This document shows positions 59,351-64,000 of a stretch of 64,000 nt of DNA, one piece after another. Within the stretch, counting starts at the first letter, position 1. Every line of letters begins with the position of its first letter. The notes beneath the pieces were generated by a model that was not told the origin of the DNA, ran no database searches, and worked only from the letters and a program-made list of their open reading frames with translations. Position numbers and translations under genes: made by a program. The stretch is from contig OZ024858.1 in assembly GCA_964017155.1 (NCBI GenBank), positions 25,230,687-25,294,686 on the forward strand, in the 5' to 3' direction. The stretch is from Oasisia sp. SBJ-2009. Lineage: Eukaryota > Annelida > Polychaeta > Sabellida > Siboglinidae.

Positions 59351-60027
59351 GGGAGATACATAAATGTGACAGGTAGTCATACTTGTGAAAATTACCCAAC
59401 TGTGAAGCTGGAGTGACACTGCTAGCGTTGCCGCATTTCAAGAGACATGACACTGTATAAAAGTAACTAAAGACAAAATTACAGAATATATATTACACCC
59501 TCACCCCACTAGTGAGAATTGTGATAAACAGACCCTGGATTGAACATGAAAGCAGAGAACGGACAGAAAACACGGAGTAACTCGACCTCCACAAAGAGCT
59601 GTGTGAAACCCAAGAGCACAAGCACAGTAAGATATAGACAGGATGTCCCAAGTCAGCAAGGATCCAAGATAAAAGGACAGTTAACATAGGCAAATAATGT
59701 TAAATGGCGTAGCAAGATTGCTAATAGAAATGTAAACAGATCGGCAGATTGATGCTGAGAGAAAACCTAAAAGACATACAAAACAAAACGAAGAAGCATA
59801 GTGTGACTTGGGACTCAAAAGTATAGGCCAGTATGAGAGTGGTGTCATGGTTTTGGTTTTTAATACTTTATTGAACACAAACAATACAACAGCAGATATC
59901 CAGGGCAAGCGGGTCGGGCAATGCAACCGTCACGTGAGCAGATGACCCCCTAAAACAACACCATGAAACGGTTAAACTAGGTGAACGTCCATGAGACAAG
60001 CGTTCGCCGCTTTACTCAGTATCCCCA
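59351..60027. other. Spacer downstream of the hydrolase gene
   Basis: Part of the Ngaro-type element. No frame that I recognise; presumably untranslated leader or a control region for gag. Confidence 0.5.
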
Positions 60028-60630
60028 TTATCGCCCGAGTCCCAACCGCTTCAAAGCCACGAAAACAGCACCCTTAACACTACGCCAAAGCTTATAGTTT
60101 CCTAGGTCATTAAAATGCACCCCATCCCCCCGGAAAATGTTACGCTGCGACTGCCAAAATCCGCGGTGATACCAAAAAGACAAACTTTCAGTGTCGCAAA
60201 CTGCCTTCAAGAATTCATTAATCTCTAAAACCCGTTGGGTGCCCTCTTCCCAAGAATAGCGGCGAACACACTGTCGTCTAACGACCTGACAAACGACTAC
60301 ATGGGATATCCCTCTAGCAACCAGCGACTGCGCATAATCGTACAATCGCATACCTACCGTAAGTACGGATTCGCGACTCCCGTACACATCATTCCCCGAA
60401 AGACAAAGCACAACGATAGCAGGCCGATGCAAATCCAGTAAACGGAGGACATCGGCGTCGTCACGAACAGACGAGACGATGCCACCCCGATACCCGGCAA
60501 ATTTAAAATGGCAATCCGTGCCTACAACGGATGACCCAGTTCCGAAACGTATGCCGGACGACGAGACGAAACGTTCCAGCCAAGAAACGTGACTATCCCC
60601 CAGCACTAAAGCGAGGGTAGTACCCGCCAT
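60028..60630 (-). CDS. SGNH/GDSL-type hydrolase of the Ngaro-type element
   Basis: 200 codons from MAGTTLALVLGDSHVSWLER (60,630). Block I is VLGDSHVSW with Ser nucleophile; block II glycine in FAGYRGGIVSSV; block III is VLCLSGNDVYGS (G-x-N-D oxyanion hole); block V is RGDGVHFNDLGN with the catalytic Asp and His. All four are in order and at normal spacing for SGNH hydrolases, which cleave esters. No signal peptide is evident from this start; the frame extends 26 codons upstream. Its end FWYHRGFWQSQRNIFRGDGV parallels FWRHRGLWADWSKYLVDGV in the 32.7 kb hydrolase, so the two are homologous. It is the first gene after repeat A. Role in the element unknown: perhaps membrane or particle handling. 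Confidence 0.92.
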   Translation of the reverse strand: MAGTTLALVLGDSHVSWLERFVSSSGIRFGTGSSVVGTDCHFKFAGYRGGIVSSVRDDADVLRLLDLHRPAIVVLCLSGNDVYGSRESVLTVGMRLYDYAQSLVARGISHVVVCQVVRRQCVRRYSWEEGTQRVLEINEFLKAVCDTESLSFWYHRGFWQSQRNIFRGDGVHFNDLGNYKLWRSVKGAVFVALKRLGLGR

Positions 60631-60825
60631 CAGATAAAATATACTTAGCTGCACCTGGGTGGAGGGAACGCGAGCAGTTGAAGTCGTCAGATGGCAAAAT
60701 GGCGGCACGCACGAGGGCCGAGGCGAACAAAGGAATCAGCTCCCGCAAGTTCGACGAAAGGGGGCCGCCGTAGCCACAGGCACTAAAACACACTATGAAA
60801 ACTATTAGCAGACGATAAAAGTATA

Positions 60826-61043
60826 ATACAAAATTTCCCAACACCTAACAACACTAAATTTGCAAATACGAATAAAATAAATTGATCTCCTGAGTGAACG
60901 ACACAATGCTGCTTCTCGAACTCAAGTGGCGAATGGGACCGGTACTGGTTTGAACTGGATTTATATAGACTCCGGGTGTTTGATTACTCCTGGCCTAACC
61001 CACCAGATGTCGCCACTTGAATTATCACTTCACATAGGATTAT

Positions 61044-61044
<1 letters not shown>
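60826..61044 (-). repeat. Split direct repeat A, outer copy (5' end of element)
   Basis: Same 219 bp as 54,076-54,294. The 5' terminus of the minus-strand element; probably holds the promoter. Confidence 0.95.
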
Positions 61045-61247
<203 letters not shown>

Positions 61248-61574
61248 TGTTCGTGGAAGCTTTGTCTTATTTAGATCCATTGATCAAATATGGCTTGACA
61301 GTTACTGAAATTTAGAATTTCGTGTCCAGTTTAGCAGATAATTATGATCCTGCGTTATACAACCGATATTTTAAGACACGTATATTGGATAACTATAATG
61401 ACACAATTCAGTTCTGTCGTAGTTATCGAGTCAATGTGCCCATGACATGTGCTTTTCATCATATATTAGCGTAAAAAGTACTGCAGCAAAGATGAAACAA
61501 ATTAATGTTGTTAAGTCGTGTGCGGAGATTATAAGACGTTGACAGGCGTCTTTTTTGTACCCTTAAATATTTCT

Positions 61575-62900
61575 GTGTTCCTCCTAAATAGGCCGGAGAT
61601 TGCGTATACCAGTTTATCGTTTATAACATGCATGCGTATTGTGATACTTGAATGCAATCAGGTCCGATAATCATAATCTATACTATTTGGTTAACAGTGT
61701 CATTTTTGAGCTCTGCTAGTCTCCCCACCATAAAGTGGCTCGACTGTCTTGCCCAATATGCAAATAATACATCAAGTTAAAGAGAGGCAGGAGCAGACTT
61801 GAAAATCCGAAGATGAAGTATCTTAAGTTATTATGTATTTTGTCCATGGCTATGTTTATTTTCAATCATCGAAATATGGCAAGACAAGAAATAAACAAGT
61901 TTGAAATAATAATAGCTAGGGTAATATAGTTGTGTTTTGGTATATAATAGAAATGCCTTTAATCAATGAGACAACTTTGGGGCAAACATCTCATTAATAC
62001 TTCTCACTTGGGATAGTCATGACAGTGGGGATGTATCTCGTAGGCAATTAACACCTGTTTTAAAACATCATTTGACTCCTCAGTAACTGATAATCTATAT
62101 AGATCTATGGTAGTCCTGGCCTGAGTGACGCAGGCTTTAACATGTAAACACGTTTTTCACATGCATCTTTCCATCTATAATGTGTTCTGGTGATGACACT
62201 TTCCAAACATACATGAAATTCAAACTTATATTGGCATTTGGCTAAATACCGATGACACATCGATTAATGGTCTTGCCATAATAGTTTATGATCTCATGCA
62301 TACCGAGCGATAATAGGTAACATATCATATACGGCGTTGAATTCGTCTTAAACTTATAACTAATGTCAACAGTGGGTCAAACAGGTCTTCACTGTACATC
62401 AGCTTCACCCTTCGACGACACGAAGCACTTAAGATGTGGTGATATATGGATCTAAATACCGTATTTCTTAAATACGCACATTATGGGCTTTGCCAGACGC
62501 CATCTTTAAAAATGGCACGAATTGTTATGTTATTGAAGGTGACAAATACTATATTTGGTATCGCTATCCACCAAGCTATCCAACAACGTCAATATAATTG
62601 CTCTAGGTGACGCAGTGTTTGAGACATGGGGACATTTGTATTGACGACCGCCATCTTTAAAAATGGCGGGAATAAATGCCGGAGGAGCCAAACAATTGCA
62701 TATTTGAAATCGGGGACCCCTAAAATATACTCTCGCATACCACAATTATTGCTCTGCATGCCGTATTTATTAAGATAGGGGGATATTGAATTTGGCAGCC
62801 ATTTTGGAAAATGGCCGTCGCCCCGTTATGCCCCAAAAGTAAAATTGCCACCAAACTTTTTCCTTTTACTGATACCCTAATGATAACATTCAAAAAAAAA
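61575..62900 (-). repeat. Right arm of the large inverted repeat
   Basis: Inverted copy of 52,103-53,450. Both arms keep a 71-codon open frame (52,261-52,476 plus; 62,530-62,745 minus), but about nine of ten base differences there change the amino acid, so the frame is not under protein selection. The sequence between 61,250 and 61,575 is not present in the left arm. Confidence 0.9.
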
Positions 62901-62904
62901 TGGT

Positions 62905-63695
62905 GATGTGATCGACTGTTTGTCGTAACACTCAATATTTGCCTGTTGGACTTGGTGCGTGGCGCCACATTACATCGATGCTGTGACTCCCGCCAATAGG
63001 GCGTGTAAGTTTCGCGCGCGAAAACGGGGCAGTTGGGGGCAGGAAGTCCATATTCTCCATGTTAACAGAATTATATGACTTTGTTTTTGGTTGTAATAAA
63101 CGAACTGTTACCAAATAGCGTATTTCAGTTATATTGTCCGAAGGATTATTTCAAGCAAAAGCAATGGAACAATTTGCCGGTGAAAAAGATCACGGAAATC
63201 ATGACTTTTAATCGATTATTATGGTGGTTGCCATGGCATCGCCAGCTAGTACTTGTGTTTGTTTGGCGATCTTGACTAATAATGAAGAGTGCCATTTTTC
63301 GCGCTTTTTGGGGCAAACGTATATATGTGTTATGATTATGTGACAATATATCAGATATAAGTGCTTATCGAAACCACAACGTATTCTTGTGTCTGGTCAG
63401 CTCCAGTCGCGCGGATTCTCGCCATGTATCGTGACCCACTTAAAGGCCCTGTTCCCGAGCTCAGCCCGTTCTGCCGAGTCCAGGCGAGTGTGGAGAAGTG
63501 TTGGCCTGAGACTTCATTTGTAAGAGTGATGGTAAATGAGCACAGAGTGTGGGCGAAGTCTAACTTCCTGACTCGAATGGACTGCCATAAGGATTGTGTT
63601 ATCTGAAATTTATATTGATGTGCTATGAGTACAAGCGAGTAGGCATATTAGTCGATTCGGTGTCTATGGTGTACCTGCAGTGTAATGGGGTATGT
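62905..63695. other. No gene assigned
   Basis: No recognised coding sequence. A frame at 63,361-63,606 is not similar to anything I know. Confidence 0.4.
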
Positions 63696-63698
63696 TAC

Positions 63699-63909
63699 AA
63701 CCGATAATGTAATAATCGCCCGGTAATGTAATAACTACCCGATAATGTAATAAAATCAACCGATAATGTAATAACCACCCTATAATGTAATAACATCAAC
63801 CGATAATGTAATAAACTTGCTAACCGATAATGTAATAATTTTCAACCGATAATGTAATAAACTCCTCTTGCCTGATAATGTAATAACTTTCGCCTGATAA
63901 TGTAATAAC
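63699..63909. repeat. Ten copies of a CCGATAATGTAATAA motif
   Basis: The 14-15-nt core CCGATAATGTAATAA, with variants CGGT, CCTAT and CCTGAT at its start, recurs ten times at irregular intervals of about 17-28 bp. Only the core is conserved; spacers differ. This is the same style as the GTAATTCCGTTACC and GTCATCTACGTCAC clusters. Confidence 0.9.
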
Positions 63910-64000
63910 GTACACATTTCTCGTAGGACTTAGTCGTTTTCGTGGATTTCATGTTGGTTTCTTGTACTTAGTCGATTTCGTCGATTTCGTCGATTTCTTC

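Larger units (their letters stand above)
53797..61044 (-). mobile_element. Full-length Ngaro-type tyrosine-recombinase retrotransposon
   Basis: 7.25 kb in minus orientation. Reading 5' to 3': repeat A (60,826-61,044), hydrolase, gag, RT-RNase H, recombinase, repeat B (54,295-54,517), repeat A again (54,076-54,294), 56 bp, repeat B again (53,797-54,019). This A-genes-B-A-B layout is the split direct repeat arrangement that defines the Ngaro/PAT group and distinguishes it from LTR elements and from DIRS1 (inverted ends). The repeat copies look identical or nearly so and all four genes are open, pointing to recent, perhaps current, activity. It interrupts a TG/TA microsatellite and shows no target duplication, as expected for recombinase-mediated insertion. 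Confidence 0.93.

Overview
The window is nuclear DNA of an animal, most likely a marine invertebrate such as a mollusc, annelid or lancelet; I cannot choose between these from sequence alone. The reasons are AT-rich, gene-poor DNA, spliced-looking exons, tRNA-derived SINEs, non-LTR (LINE) fragments, THAP, Harbinger and Tigger transposon remains, a tyrosine-recombinase retrotransposon, long microsatellites and several minisatellites. There are no operons, Shine-Dalgarno sites or bacterial genes. No complete host gene is visible. One exon-like block (36.46-37.05 kb, minus strand) is the only candidate host coding sequence.

Layout. 0-5.6 kb: decayed DNA-transposon genes (two THAP domains, a Harbinger nuclease piece, the N-terminus of an unassigned transposase) and a 44-bp minisatellite. 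8-14.3 kb: three LINE fragments, SINE pieces and clusters of the motif GTCATCTACGTCAC. 14.4-17.1 kb: a DNA transposon with terminal repeats AGGGCATTTCCACG and a nearly full but frameshifted transposase. 17.1-22.2 kb: a clean three-level nest, a 43-bp minisatellite split by a SINE that is itself split by a 3.4-kb DNA transposon with an exact 8-bp target duplication. 24.8-28.6 kb: a whole Tigger/pogo element. 29.0-31.9 kb: two TTAA-flanked inverted-repeat elements. 32.5-35.8 kb: a 3'-truncated Ngaro-like retroelement (SGNH hydrolase, gag, start of reverse transcriptase) followed by a SINE. 39.5-45.0 kb: a 5.5-kb inverted-repeat element, hAT-like at its ends, carrying a nested 2-kb element and a LINE fragment. 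47-52 kb: a LINE 3' end, a SINE, a 60-bp minisatellite and dense microsatellites. 52.1-62.9 kb: two ~1.3-kb arms of an inverted repeat flank a TG/TA microsatellite into which a full-length Ngaro-type retrotransposon (53,797-61,044, minus strand) has inserted. 63.7-63.9 kb: ten copies of a motif ending in ATAATGTAATAA.

The most complete system is the minus-strand Ngaro-type element. It has matching split direct repeats (223 bp and 219 bp, two copies each) and four open genes in the order SGNH hydrolase, gag, reverse transcriptase-RNase H, tyrosine recombinase. The 32-36 kb relic shows the same order with a hydrolase first, so the leading hydrolase gene is not an accident of one copy. Gag would package the RNA, RT-RNase H would copy it, the split repeats would allow a circular intermediate, and the recombinase would integrate it without a target duplication. 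The role of the hydrolase is unknown.
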